Positions 12,345 to 24,203 of a stretch of 64,000 nt of DNA are shown in pieces. The stretch comes from Macrobrachium rosenbergii (Eukaryota > Arthropoda > Malacostraca > Decapoda > Palaemonidae). Location of the stretch: contig NC_089768.1 of NCBI RefSeq assembly GCF_040412425.1, forward strand, positions 355,001 to 419,000. Reading direction: 5' to 3'. The first letter of the stretch is position 1. The number at the start of each line of letters is the position of its first letter. The notes under the pieces are model-generated. The model saw only the letters and a list, made by a program, of their open reading frames with translations. It did no database searches and was not told the DNA's origin. The position numbers were made by a program, and so were the translations under genes.

Positions 12345-13110
12345 CTACACTTCCACATCCATCACTGCGCCAGCTATGGACACAGGTACCAGGGTACTGA
12401 ATTTATCGTAAGCTGTCTCGACGTCCCGCAAACAGTGCATCGCGAGCACTGACTTGCATTTCCAGTAAGTTGCCTCCAAGATCGCAGAGAGAGAAAGGTT
12501 GTATTTGAACGCTACTGAAGTAGCAACTCCTCTTACATTATGAGCTTTAACTTTCAATAGTGACAAGTCATTCTCCGCTAATTGCGAGTGTGCCTCAATG
12601 ATGAGATCCCCCAAGAAAAAAGAAATGGTGTTCTTCAACATGGGTCTAGAGGGATTCTTCACAGAACACCAAAGGTTGCCAAACTGACCTCTAATCTTTT
12701 ACGTCCGATGTAAATAGTATCCGAGGGCACGTAATGGGCACAGCTCTCTCTCCTCCTCTTCCGTGACTAGAAAAATCTGTTAAGCTTTTAACAGAAAAAG
12801 AACTTGGCCCAGGGATGCGATGGGTTTTCACTTTTGCTAAGAATCCTAGCAAAAAGGAGCAAACTGCATTCCCTTGTGAAAAACCAATCCTTTTGTCTAT
12901 TGCCTGAAGCTCACCTACTCTCTCAGCTGTTGCTAAGGCAACCAGAAAGAGAGTTTTCAGAGTCAGATCCCTTAGAGAGGGAGAATGCACAGGATCAAAA
13001 CAAGGGTCAGAAAGCCACTTAGGAACTACATCAAGATTCCAAAAGAAGGACTCCTCTTTCTTTGACTTGGAGATATTAAAAGATTTAACCAGGTCAGACA
13101 AGTCTTGATT
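12345..13110 (-). pseudogene. Tyrosine recombinase fragment of a DIRS-like retroelement
   Basis: Two minus-strand frames (13101-12691 and 12662-12345) read as one recombinase with a frame break near 12680. The first contains LTLKTLFLVALATAERVGEL, the usual first catalytic Arg region. The second contains VKAHNVRGVATSVAF, the HxxR box, then ILEATYWKCKSVLAMHCLRD. In DIRS-group recombinases the last box normally ends HYLRD with the nucleophilic tyrosine. Here that residue is Cys (TGT), so the copy should be inactive even apart from the frame break. No reverse transcriptase is adjacent, because the flank at 13138 is a different element. A Crypton origin is possible but the sequence style fits DIRS better. 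Confidence 0.75.
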
Positions 13111-13137
13111 GTTCGAGATATCTAGACCTCTATGGAT

Positions 13138-13530
13138 TTAGTTCACTCCTGTTGACCCAGTAAACACAGAATTATTCACGACATAACTATGGCCATCAGT
13201 CCAGCCATCATCAGCTGCCGATGCCGAATGATGCATACAAACACCACCACATCCACCAGATGAGGAGCAGGAGGGGGAGGACTCAACCCTCCCCTGTTGC
13301 CAGCGGCGAACAGACCCACTACCCCAAAAGGATTCTTTCTTCCTCACCAATAATATCCCCTTCGTGTTCATCACTATCATTATCAGAATCACTTTCTTCT
13401 AAATACGTTGGGTCATTAAGTTCTTGATCCCCATCACCATCCGACAAGGCAAAGCCTTCCAGAATGTCATTTTCATAGTCACTTTCACTGTCATAAAATT
13501 CCTCTAATAAATGTAAAGTTTCCTTAATTT
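13138..13530 (-). pseudogene. piggyBac-like transposase N-terminal fragment
   Basis: On the minus strand from about 13530, one frame gives an acidic stretch of the type SESDYENDILEGFALSDGDG and EESDSDNDSDEHEGD. After a frame shift it gives GWTDGHSY...FTGSTGVN just before 13138. An acidic Asp/Ser/Glu leader followed by a Trp and an FTG..GVN box is how many piggyBac-type (DDE_Tnp_1_7) transposases begin. No catalytic part remains, because the copy stops where the DIRS-like recombinase starts. Assignment rests on pattern memory and is moderate. Confidence 0.5.
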
Positions 13531-14281
13531 ATACAGATAATGTTAGGGACTTCTTTTTTGTTGTTATTTTACTATGAACAATAGCACCATCACACTCCTG
13601 CGAGCACGTGCCGACCCCCCAAGAGGTGCTGGGTTGCTCAGTGAAGAGAGCAGCAGAACCTTCCGTCTTCACTACCTAAGAAGGACTGATATCCTACCAC
13701 CACTGGTGTTGCACAAGACTGATATCCTACCACCACTGGTGTTGCACAAGAACAATCATTCAAATTTTTTGGCGGGCAAATTAATACATCATATGACATT
13801 ATCCCATTTTCTCTAGCGGTAGCACTGAAGAAAATGAGAGATCAGGGTAACTCACTCAAAATGTCCTGAAAGTCTCGGGACTCATGTTTTCTATTTCTTG
13901 AATTATTATTATAGCTTTGTATTTATTGACTTGTTTTATATCAGCTTTGTATTTATTGACTTTTTTTATATTTCTTGACTTACTTTTACAGTAAAATAAC
14001 CACGACATGTAAATCAACATGGCAGCATTTCCTTCGGATGCGCCACGTAGTGCCACAGTGCACTTCGAATGTCAATAACCAAAGAGGAAACTAAGCAAGG
14101 GTCACATTTCTTCCCATTCGATAGTTTTGTAAATTTCATGGGATGTTTCTTATATGAAGAACAACTTTTACTGCAAAAATCAGCTTTCTGTCATAGTTTC
14201 CTAGTTACTACAAAAATAAGCAATACTTTTTTTCTTTTGCTGTTTTCTCAAAACTTACTTTTTCAAAAATAAAAGACTATA
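13531..14281. other. Intronic sequence with a 33-bp tandem duplication
   Basis: A 33-bp unit (ACTGATATCCTACCACCACT plus GGTGTTGCACAAG) occurs twice in tandem at about 13684-13750. Another short repeat, TTTGTATTTATTGACTT, is seen twice near 13915-13965. No gene or transposon domain was recognised. Confidence 0.5.
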
Positions 14282-14440
14282 GCCATCCCAGGTACTTGCG
14301 GGGATAGGGACCACACCCACCCGAGAATAGTTAAGATCCACGAATACTTGACATTTCCTCTAAAAACACTATTTTGATAGTTCAGACATCACATATACTG
14401 TGAGGTCAAAGAGAGAACTGGGTACTGACTAATTTATTTA
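14282..14440. repeat. Terminal fragment of a Tigger/MITE family
   Basis: The stretch GCGGGGATAGGGACCACACC, then a GAATAG and AATACTTGACA pattern, matches the left end of the element at 35121 and, more distantly, those at 17132, 27985 and 40271. Only one end is present. Confidence 0.6.
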
Positions 14441-14703
14441 CTGACTAATTTATTTTGTGTTTGTTAACAGTCAATCAAATATAGCAATAATAAGAGACAT
14501 AATGTACATACAGTGATAAAATATATATTGGCGAGAAGGCCAGGAAATTCTACATACAAACATATACATGAGATTCTTGCTGTGTTGATAGATGCGATAC
14601 ATGACTGTGATTAATGGGAAATGAAGAGATGTCTGACATCTTTACAAGTACTCCCCCCCAAAGACAATTATCATGAAATAATGATTGGAAGACCTGTTGA
14701 ATG

Positions 14704-17129
14704 TCAATCACGGTATCTCTTTGGGAGCAGGAGCCGACCCCGAGTTCCTGATACCTGCAGTTGTGGGGCGGCTTCGACAGCTGAATCATCCAGCGGTTTT
14801 GGTGAGCAGATGACATCCTTAGTGCGGTCCTTGGGACGTCCTCGACTACGTTTCGGGATGCTAATCACTTCATCTGAGGCCTTGTTTTGGGGAGGAATTC
14901 TGGGACGTCTGCCGGTTTCCTCCCGAGTTCCGCTGTCCATTAGGAAGGCTAGCTTTAACCTGTCGACAGATATCCAGTCTTCCCACCCATTGGATGTTCT
15001 ACTGATGACTCGGTACGGTCCTCTGTATGGTCTGGTCAAGGGTGGGTGTATTCAGGCCTTCTGGGCTGAAGTTATGGGTCCTGTCCGTGAAAGTCTTTCG
15101 GCAGGGCGCGAACTTCTTTGCAATTTCTCTTAGCTTTGGAAGGGGCGTATCTGGGTCGTCTGGTTCCATGGGGAAGAATTCTCCAGGTACAGCCAGTGTT
15201 TCGCTGTAGACTTTCTCTGCAGGAGATTCGACGCCGTTTGCCCTTGGTGCGGTGCGGAGACCCAGCAGGACCCAAGGCAGCTGCGCCTTCCAATTTTCAT
15301 CAGTGCAACGTGCCATCAGAGCTACTTTCAATGAACAGTGGGTTCTTTCCACCATACCGCTGACCGCAGGGTTGTATGCTGTCGTACTGTGGAGTGTTGT
15401 TCCCACCAGGTGTGCCAGGGAGACCTAGAGTTCCGAAAAGAACGCTGGGCCTCTGTCTGTAGTTATGTCATCAGGCACACCGAAACAGCTTATCCAACTT
15501 GACAGCAGGGCTTCTGCACAGGTGCTTGTTGATGCTTCTACATTGGGGTTGCTTCCGGCCATCTTGTGGAACGGTCTATGATTGTCAGGAGGTAGCTGGC
15601 ACCCCCTGATTGCAGCAGAGGTCCTACGAAGCCTACGTGGATGTGCCCGAAATGCCGTAGTGGTTGAGGGAAGTCTCCGATGCCTGATTCCGTGTGCCGG
15701 GTGATCTTACTTGTCTGGCACAGTATACAGTTCTTCGCCCATTCTCATATGTCCTTCCTGATCCCGTGCCACACGAATTTCTCTGTCATCAGGCGCGTTG
15801 TTGTCCATCCTGATGGATGAGACAGCCCGTGGATGATGTCGAACGTCTGCTTTCTGCATGATGCGGGTATCAGGGGGCGCGGGCGGCCTATGCTGGTGTC
15901 GCAGAGAAGTGTTGATCCGGATCCACCCACTGGCACGTCTTCCCACCTCAGTGCAGTAGGTGCCGTGCGGTAAGCTGCTGTTTCCGGATCTGCGGCCTGT
16001 TCCTTCGCCAGGTCTTCGTAGTCTATGCCCAGGTGGACTGAATTTATTGCAATACTTGATACGGCGCCGGCTACTGGGTTCTTCTTGCCAGGGAGGTAAC
16101 CGATGGCTCAGCCGAATTTGGAGATAGCAACCAGGTGCTGTTGCTGTCTTGCCGACCATGCATCTCCCGCCCTTGTGAACGCATGTACCAACGGCTTGTG
16201 GTCTGTCAGGATGGTGAAAGGGCTGCCGTCCAAGGTACTTGAAGTGCTGCACAGCTTGGTAGATTGCCAACAGTTCCCTGTCGAATGCACTGTAGCGGGT
16301 CTCCGGCGGCTTTAACTTGCAGCTAAAAAAGGCAAGCGGGCGGGGAGAACCATCTACTATCTGCTCCAGCACGGCAACGCAGGCGACATTGCTGGCGTCG
16401 GTGGTAAGTCCCAGGGGGGCGGTGGGGTCTTGATATGTTAAGGTGGTGGCTTTGGCGAGGGCTGCCTTCGTCTGTTCGAACGCCTTTTGCTGTGGGGCTT
16501 CCCAAGTCAGTGCTTTCAGCTTCCCCTTCAGTACTCCGGTTAGGGGATACATGATGCGGGCAATGCCCGGCACGAAACGTTGGTAGTGGTTGACCATGCT
16601 GAGGAACTCCTTCAGGGAGTTGAAGGTTTTTGGTGCTGGAAACTCCTTCACTGCATTCACCTTGGAGGCCATGGGGCAGACACCTGCTGGAGAGACCGCG
16701 TGTCCTAGGAGGTCTACCTTCTCCACTCCGAAGGTGCATTTGTCGAATCTGACGACCAAACCGTTCTCCTGAAGGCGTTTCAGCACAGCCCAGACATGAC
16801 CCAGGTGCTCCTCCGGAGACCTGGAGAAGATCAGGATGTCGTCCACGTAGCAGACACAGAAAGGTAGGTCCCCCAAGGTGCTGTCCATAAGGCGCTGGAA
16901 TGTGGCCCCTGCGTTCCTGAGACCGAAGGTGGAGTAGGAGAAGGTGTATGTCCTGAACGGCGTGATGATGGCTGTCTTCGGAACGTCGTCGGGATGTACC
17001 GGTACCTGAAAATAGGACTTGAGCAAATCCATTTTAGTGAATATCTTGGCCCCGTGCAGGGCACCTGTTAGGTCCTGCATGTTTGGCAGGGGATAGTGGT
17101 CCGGTGTTGTAATTAGGTTCAGCCGACAA
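14704..17129 (-). pseudogene. Gypsy-1 pol, 3' part: RT, RNase H and integrase
   Basis: This is the downstream half of a Ty3/gypsy polyprotein on the minus strand, interrupted on its 5' side by the Tigger at 17132. Reverse transcriptase shows FTKMDLLKSYFQVPVHP and the catalytic YVDDILIF at about 16820-16860. RNase H shows LTTDASNVA and FDRELLAIYQAVQHF. A frame shift follows near 16260, after which TDHKPLVHAF continues the RNase H. Integrase pieces include the DITTDRGPAFL box (second catalytic Asp) and STTAYNPAVSGMVERTH (region of the catalytic Glu), then a C-terminal tail ending at 14704. At least three frame changes make it a pseudogene. No LTR was identified left of it. Confidence 0.9.
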
Positions 17130-17218
17130 TACAGTGAACCCCCCGTTTTCGCGGGGGATGCGTCCCACACCCCCCCCGTGAATAGGTCAAATCTGCGATT
17201 GCTTACAACGCCCCTCTA

Positions 17219-17910
17219 AAAATGCTTATACCTGTCTACCATGAAGGGTCAAACACCAAAGTATGCCTAAAAATACCAGCCTACATCAAATATACATTAA
17301 ACTATTACCTTATTACCATTAATATAATTTCCAAGCCATCTTAAACATTTTATCATTACATTTATACGTACGTACTGTATGGCTTACAGCTGTAGGTGAA
17401 GCTAATCCAGTCCCCTACGTATTCAGCCACACATTTTCTTTCATACAGTTATAAGCCGTTCCGTTTTCTTTTCAGGGGAACCATTGGTATTTACGTTATA
17501 CAGTATGAAATTCACAAAAGAGAGACAAAAATTTAAAAAACGTATGCACATTTTAAAAATTTAATACTACGTATATTTGTACCTGTCTACCATGAAAGGT
17601 CAATGCCAAAGTACTGTACAGTATGCCTAAAAATACCAGCCTACATCAAATATACATTAAACTGTACCTTATTACTGTATTAATCTTTGAAATGATACTA
17701 ATTAATATAATTTCCAAGTCATCTTAAACATTTTATCGTTAAATTTATACGTACATACTGTATGGCTTACAGCTATAGGTTAAAATACTCCAGTCCCCCC
17801 TACGTATTCAGTCACACATTTTCTTTCATACAGTTATAAGCGTCCCGTTTTCTTTTCGGGGGGAACATTGGTATTTACGTATACGTAATTCACAAAGACA
17901 AAAAATTCTT
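17219..17910. repeat. Tandem duplication of about 355 bp inside the Tigger
   Basis: Two adjacent copies share AATACCAGCCTACATCAAAT, the CATCTTAAACATTTTATC block, ATGGCTTACAGCT and ATTTTCTTTCATACAGTTAT. The copies begin near 17219 and 17573 and differ by scattered substitutions and small indels. Confidence 0.85.
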
Positions 17911-18092
17911 TAAAAAATTATGCACATTTTAAAAAATTTCATACTTCTGTACTTACATATTAAGATTACTACATACGTAAATCACACGGGTACTCACCAG
18001 TGATGAATGTTGATTAAAGATGATGATGATGAATTAGCTGTGCAGTGCGATGAATAATGATGAAGATATGACTGCACAGCAAAGCAGAGTTG

Positions 18093-20053
18093 TTACAACT
18101 CATCTGAGGGTGCCTCTTCACCTTCAGGAGGCACTTCTTCAGTTGATTTGGGAGGCACGACTTCAGGCGGTTGGGGAGGCATTTCTTCAGGCGATTCGAG
18201 AGGCACTACTTCAGGCGACTGGGGAGGCACTTCATTGGGTGATTTGGGAGGCTTTGGAAGGGCCTTCTTCGTCCGTTTGATGAACATGGTGATAGGCAGC
18301 TGCTGTCGCTGCTTTTTCATGGTGGTGAGGGTTTGATTATAGGGCTCCCGTGCTGAATCAAGCATGTTTGAAAACTTTAGGGAGCGTTCCATAAAAGGAT
18401 CCCATGTTGAAACATACTCCTGCAGATCCTGAATCATTCTCTTCATGTCGGACAGACATTCCAAAGTCAGGCCGCTCTCCTCTTCCTCCTGCTCCTCCCC
18501 TGAACCTGGCGTATCTTCTTCCTCACTGGCAGACTTCGTCAGCTCTTCCAAATCCTGGTCCGTCAGGGGTCAGAGTGAGCATCAATAAGGGGTGCCAATT
18601 TCATCCTCGGTGATGTCCTCGGCCTTCCCCACCTAGAATCCTCGCCAACTGGACAGCCTTATTAATGGCCGAATGCTGAATTTCTTGAGGAGAGAAGCCC
18701 TGTAATCATGAACACACTCCGCCACAACTTGTTCCAGCATGCGTTCAGGGTCTCCTTCTTCATGTCATTCAGTGATCGGCTGATGATGCTCAGACATGTG
18801 GCAATCGTGAATTTACGCCAATATTCTTTTAGCGTAAATTCACTGTCACTGTCCATTGCAGTTACAAGGTGCTGGAGGGAGTTCCCGGTATAGAGTGCCC
18901 TGAAGGCAAAGATCACGCCCTGGTCCATAGGCTGGAGGAGAGAGGTGGTATTGGGAGGGAGGAACTCAAACTGGACTCCCTTGTAAGAAAGATCGAGAGG
19001 GTGGCCACCAGCATTATCCATAATCAGCAACACCTTGAACTCCATGCCCAAGTCGTTCAGGTATTGCCTAACTTGAGGGACGAAGCTCTGATGGAACCAG
19101 TACTCTGTGAGACTTTGGTGATCCAGGCCTTAGGGTTATGCATCCAGAACACAGGAAGCAATGCCTTGTTCTTATTCTTGAGGGCCCTGGGGTTTGCAGC
19201 CTTGTAAATGAGGCCTGGTTTAAGCATGAAACCGGCTGCATTCCCACACATGAGGAGGGTAACCCTATCCTTCTGGGCCTTGAATCCGGAGGCTTTAGCT
19301 TCGTCCTTCATACGGTAATTCCGGGAAGGCATCTTCTTCCAGAACAGGCCAGTCTCATCCATATTGAACTCCTGTTCTGGATGGTAGCCCTTCTCCTCGA
19401 TGATCTTCTTGAAGGCTTCCGGATATTTCATGCTGCTTCAGTGTCTGCAGATGCAGCTTCCCCATGCAGAGTAACAGACTTTAGGTTGAACCGCTTTTGA
19501 AATCTGTGGAACCACCCCTTGCTGGCCTGGAAACCTTGAGGCGCTGATGATGGTCCTGCTTGGGGTTCTTCCCTCTCTTCTTCTTCTGCTGGTTCATCAA
19601 AGCCTAGAAATTCCAATTCGCCTTCTTCAACGCCTTCCTCTGCCTGTACTACGTCATCGCCTTCCTTAGCAGTTGATAACTGCTGGTGGAGTTGTCATGC
19701 TTTCTCGCGAATGATGTTGGAGTCGAGGGGCACGTTTTTCTTCCGGCAGTCCTTTATCCAGATTGCCAGAGCAGATTCCATTTTCACGATTGTGTTATCC
19801 CACACTGTTGCAACTGTCTTTGCACTACCGAAGTAGCTCATACTCACGCCTTGCGTATCTCCGCCTCTTTCTTCTTGATATATCTCACTGTGCTCTCATT
19901 TACACTGAAATGGCGACCAACCGCGACAAAACTTTTGCCCTCCTTTAACATGTCAAGAAGTTTCACCTCCTCCTTGAGTTTCATAACAGATTTCATTCTT
20001 TTAAACTCTTTGCCACAAGGCTTTGAAGGAGCAGGGCGTTTTTTAGCAGGCAT
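18093..20053 (-). pseudogene. Tigger transposase with CENP-B-type HTH and DDD catalytic domain, frame-broken
   Basis: The start is the ATG at 20053. The first 70 residues form a pogo/CENP-B N-terminal HTH (LKLEE-type helix, SVNESTVRYIKKKE). A second DNA-binding part ends in ASKGWFHRFQKRFNLK. The catalytic domain follows with FNMDETGLFWKKMP, LLIMDNAGGHP and LLQPMDQGVI, i.e. three aspartates as is usual for Tigger. The C terminus is acidic and then carries degenerate Pro-Glu repeats of the type PPQSPEVVP (18093-18280). Frame breaks are seen near 19850, 19690, 19435, 19110 and 18660, so this copy cannot make a functional protein, though catalytic residues are retained. Confidence 0.9.
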
Positions 20054-20689
20054 TTTAGGGCCGAATACCAACAATTCACAAAGATAAAAAATCGAAACGG
20101 ACAGACGCACGGTTTCACACGGTAAGATGCTGCGAACTATACGCACAATCTGAAGATGATGCCGTGGAGCGTCCTCCCAGAATTCCGTGTTCGCAAGTTG
20201 GTTGTGAATGTTCAGCCAATCAGCGCCAAGTGAACAGCCAATGAGTGCCAAGGAAAATGAATGGTGCTTCTGGATTGGCTGCTTTGCAGATGACAGCCAA
20301 CAGTGTGTCGAGTATCACTGATCCTAGGTACACAGCATCTAGCATCGCGATTTCTTTGTAGTGTACAGTATTTGCAGAGAGGTGGCTTGGGTGAAGCACT
20401 TTTAAGAAAAACAAATATATATTATTGAAATTTTGCTGTGTTTACGTTAATATATTACAGTACTGTAATATTTGAAAATTAGTAAATCATTTTTAACTTA
20501 CAAAATGTACTTACAGCAGTCATTACAGTAATATATACTTTACATACATGAAAATGCTACGTACCGCAGATGTAAACATACGTACCTTGCAGTATTCCTG
20601 TTGTCTTACGTATTTTAGATATGCTCTACGTACTACCCGTAGTACTTACTATACTATGTATCATCCTAAAACACTTTCTGTATGTAATA

Positions 20690-21010
20690 TTTAAAAATCA
20701 TCTTACAACAAAACATTTTATAAAATGTATGTACTTTATGTGCAGAAGGTCCGTGTTAGTATATGTACGCGCAACCAATAGTACCATGCGTATACCGTAG
20801 CGGGAAATTTCGGCAAATGACCCAATATACAACCCGTTTTATTGCTATCTTACAACAAAACATTTTATATAATGTACGTACTGTATGCGCAGAAGATCCG
20901 TGTTAGCATATGTATGCGCAACCAGTACAGTAGTACCATGTGTGTACCGTAGTGGCAAATTATCGGCAAATGACCCAATACAGTATACAGTAGTGTAATC
21001 TGTTTTATTG
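20690..21010. repeat. Direct repeat of about 150 bp inside the Tigger
   Basis: Two copies contain CTTACAACAAAACATTTTAT, the GATCCGTGTTAG or GGTCCGTGTTAG block, TATGCGCAACCA and CAAATGACCCAATA. They start near 20702 and 20850. Confidence 0.8.
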
Positions 21011-21087
21011 CTACTGTATCTCACATTTGTTTGTTTTGCATGTACAGTACTATGGCTTAAAAATATTTTTTGAAATCGTGCATTAAG

Positions 21088-21260
21088 ATGTCCTCTGAAT
21101 GCTCTGCTTCTTCTAAGGCCTCTGGCCAATAGCCTACAATTACTGTAATGACTGATGAGAAGAAAGTACTGTAGACATGATTGTTTTGTTAAGAGAGGGC
21201 AAAAGTCACGGAGAAGTAGCAGCCCATTACAGCATGACATTAATTGCGGTCGCCCACACT
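21088..21260 (+). pseudogene. Plus-strand pogo HTH fragment inside the Tigger
   Basis: On the plus strand, in broken frames, the sequence reads as a second pogo-like N terminus: SSECSASSKASGQ, PTITVMTDEKKV, LLREGKSHGEVAAHYSM. That is the usual start of a Tigger HTH (basic Ser/Lys leader, EKKVxIL, REGKSxxEVAxHF). It lies opposite in orientation to the host element's transposase, so it is either a nested fragment or a remnant of an inverted rearrangement. Confidence 0.55.
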
Positions 21261-21499
21261 GAGCATGAACAAGGTAAAATACTCATGCAGCCCTACTGTA
21301 CCACCTTCGTTGCCATGTTCAAATACCTTAACATGACAGCGCCTCCCGTCATTCATCGTAATGCACAACTAATTCATCATCATCATCATCTACAGCATAC
21401 TGAAATCAACATTCATCACCAGTTACTACCATTATGATTTAACTTTACAGTACAGTACAGTACTGTATTATTTATTATTATTAAGGTACCCAGTGTAGT

Positions 21500-21765
21500 A
21501 CTGTATACATAATATTATTATTTAATTTCTATTACTATTATATGTACAGTACTGTAGTACAGTATTATTATTGATTTACATGATGTTTTAATGTTATTAT
21601 ACAATAAATATGAAAATACAGAATACTATTGCTATATACATAATATTATTATTTAATTTCTATTACTATTATATGTACAGTACTGTAGTACAGTATTATT
21701 ATTGATTTACATGATTTTTTAATGTTATTATACAATAAATATGAAAATACAGAATACTATTGCTA
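21500..21765. repeat. Direct repeat of about 120 bp inside the Tigger
   Basis: ATACATAATATTATTATTTA followed by ATTTCTATTACTATTATATG, TACAGTACTGTAGTACAGTA and ATGTTATTATACAATAAATA occurs twice, near 21507 and 21637, almost without differences. The low divergence indicates a recent duplication. Confidence 0.85.
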
Positions 21766-21957
21766 TACGAAAAAGAAAAAAAAATCTGCATCTGCGAATA
21801 TGGAGTTTCCCGCGAATATTTTTATAGATATGTTCCATGGAAAAACCCGCAAATGCGTGAGTTTCCCACGAAAATTTTTTAGATAGGTTCCATAGAAACA
21901 CCCGCGAGTGGGTGAGTCCGCGAATCTTGAGCACGCGAATACAGGGGGTCCACTGTA

Positions 21958-23395
21958 GTCCCCACAGGGGCTCCAGGAACTGTCTGGTTTCTTCACCATG
22001 TGGAGGGGGGATGCCCATGGACTCAATGCCTTTCTGCAGATACCCATCATTTCCACTTCAGCAAATGCTCGTTTAGCATCTTGGAGTTTCTTCGGTGGCA
22101 GGTGGCGGGATTTGGCATGTGTTGGTGGGTCTGTGGTGGTGATGTGGTGATGGATGCCATGCTTGGTCTGGGTACCTGGCACCTGATGCAGTTCTGGCTT
22201 GAAGACATCTGGGAATTCGTGGAGGAGGGCATTGTACTGTATTTGTTCGATGAGATGAAGCATACGGCGGGCATTCCTGGTCTGGTAGAGAGCGGTCAGG
22301 AGCAGCAGGTTCCAGTATCCAGCAGGTGTTTTCGGCCAACTTCTACTAGCAGTCCATGATGTGTGAGGAAATCGGCACCCAGTAAAGGAAACTTGACCTC
22401 CGTGATGACGAAGGTCAATTTATATTTATGGCCCAACATGGATATTCTGCGGGTCCGAGTTCCGTAGCAGCGGATGGGGCTTTCATTTGTGCCCACTAAT
22501 GCGGCTGCGGCACCGGACGTGCGGTCGCAGTCCTCCCTCGATGGCGGAAATATCGACTGCATAGCCTCAGTGTCTACCAGCATCCGTCGTCTTGATATGG
22601 CGTTGTAGATGAAGAATCCTACTGGCTGGGGTTGCTGAAGGTTTGCAGACACTGCTGTTATGGGTGGCCGTCTTTCTAGTTTTTTGTGAAAGAACAGGGG
22701 GCTCTGCAATTTCTGGCGTCACTTCCGAACCTCCTATGGAGGTAACACCAGGCTGGATTTGTCCTCGTCTTCTGCTGCTGTGGTGGCGCCTTCTTCCTGT
22801 ATACCACGTCTGTGTCCCCCACTTCGGCTTCTTCTGCTACCAGGCTGCAGGTTTTGTGGCGTGTTTGGAGGCCTTGGTGGCCTCGTGGAGTTTGTGTGCA
22901 ATGTTCACCAATTCGTCCATTGAGAGGGTGTCTGCATCCATGATTTGTGCCCCCACCTCCTGTGGAAGGCGTCGAAGGAATATTTCCCACGACAAGCTGA
23001 TCTCCCACCTCTGTCCGTCTGAGTTGATGCCCGGCAGCATCAGGAGACCTTGTAGTTCGTCCCAGGCGTCCCTGGGTGATGCATCCCCAGGGGCTGGGTC
23101 ATCAGGTCGAGGGCGCGTTGGGCTCTCTCTGGGATGGGCATGGAGTATGTGTCGACAAGTTTCTCTCGCAGGTCTCTGTACTTAACTTTGCCTGGCTGCG
23201 AGTCCAACCATGGGGTGATTTTGTTGAAGACCTCCTCCGGCAGCGTTGTCATGGTGACGTCCGCTTTGGTTTCCTCATCCGTGATTTTTGCTACCCAGAA
23301 ATGGACGCCTGCCCGCAGGAACCAGGATGCAGCATTTTGCCGAGAGAATGGTGAGTGTTTTATTGCCTGGCTTATTGTTGCCTTCGAAGGCATTA
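21958..23395 (-). pseudogene. Gypsy-1, 5' part: gag, protease and start of RT
   Basis: This continues Gypsy-1 beyond the Tigger. From 23393 leftward: a gag region with ASWFLRAGVHFWVAKI and LVDTYSMPIPERAQRALDLM, then IMDADTLSMDELVNIAHKL; a cysteine/histidine zinc-knuckle region near 22760; a retropepsin (22709-22296) with LVDTEAMQSIFP where DTG would be expected, and PLLGADFLTHHGL; then the RT N terminus (FPDVFKPELHQVPG, PWASPLHMVKKPD). The Gly-to-Glu change in the protease and several frame changes show it is dead. The 5' LTR is not visible, because the sequence runs into a Tigger fragment near 23400. Confidence 0.88.
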
Positions 23396-23404
23396 AAATA
23401 CTCT

Positions 23405-24203
23405 CCCCAATTTTAATTACGGTCGAGTTTCATCCATGTTGCCGATACACGATAATTTATAGTCATTAGCAGCTTGAACATTGTTTTCTCAGCTTCAGCT
23501 ACAACTTGCAGCTTAAATTTAGCAATATATTTCCTTGCCGATCTTTTATCCATACCGAATAAGGGTATGATGTACAAATATATCAGTCCTACCCTACTTA
23601 ACGTCATTTGTACTATAACCTACGGTAATTGTGTATTACTGTACAATGGTTGAAATACAAACAAAACGGCTGTTGTTATCCGATTCGTTGAAGCAAAACA
23701 ACAGTTTCTCAATCGGTTGTTTATAGCTGTACGCATTTACGCAAGAGTATAACGTTACCAACAATACTTTTATCATTCTCTTTTACTTTTTTAACTAGGA
23801 GATAGGATAAAGAGATGGAGGAAAAGAAGTTGGTCTATTGTAATTTGGTCTCTCTCACTGCCTGATTATCTGCTGCTGCCTGCGCCCGCGCGAAATTTAA
23901 GAATATTTTATAAATATTGTCACATCGTTATTAATTGCTTACCCGGTTGCAAAATCAAATTATCATAAGGTGAATTATCGTAACTTGAGCACTACCTGAG
24001 TATTTTAATTGATTAATCACAAAAAGTGCATTGTCATGAAAATATGAAAATACAGTAATTACTGAATATTTCTCAGTGAAAAATACCATGAATGGGCGAA
24101 TTTTCCTCAAATAATGCATCATACATTATATATGTTCCATAGAGAAATCTGCGAATAGGTGAGTCCACGAATCATGAGACCGCAAATATGGGGGGGTTTA
24201 CTG
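23405..24203 (-). mobile_element. 5' end fragment of a second Tigger family
   Basis: The right end is a terminal repeat GGGGGGGTTTACTG followed by TA at 24204. Reading on the minus strand, an HTH-like start (KYIAKFKLQVVAEAEKT, then ATWMKL) lies at about 23413-23560. The non-coding part 23690-23985 is the inverse of 54116-54412, so a second copy of this family exists in the window. The transposase catalytic part is missing. Confidence 0.75.

Larger units (their letters stand above)
17132..21955 (-). mobile_element. Complete Tigger (pogo-type) DNA transposon, 4.8 kb, nested in Gypsy-1
   Basis: The element begins CAGTGAACCCCCC at 17132 and ends GGGGGTCCACTG at 21955, giving inverted ends flanked on both sides by TA, the Tc1/mariner-pogo target. 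Removing it together with one TA rejoins the gypsy reverse transcriptase frame as GDY.RLNLITTPDHY, which fixes both boundaries. It carries a minus-strand pogo transposase (18093-20053), long non-coding flanks with internal duplications (17219-17910, 20690-21010, 21500-21765), and a stray plus-strand pogo fragment near 21088. Confidence 0.9.
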
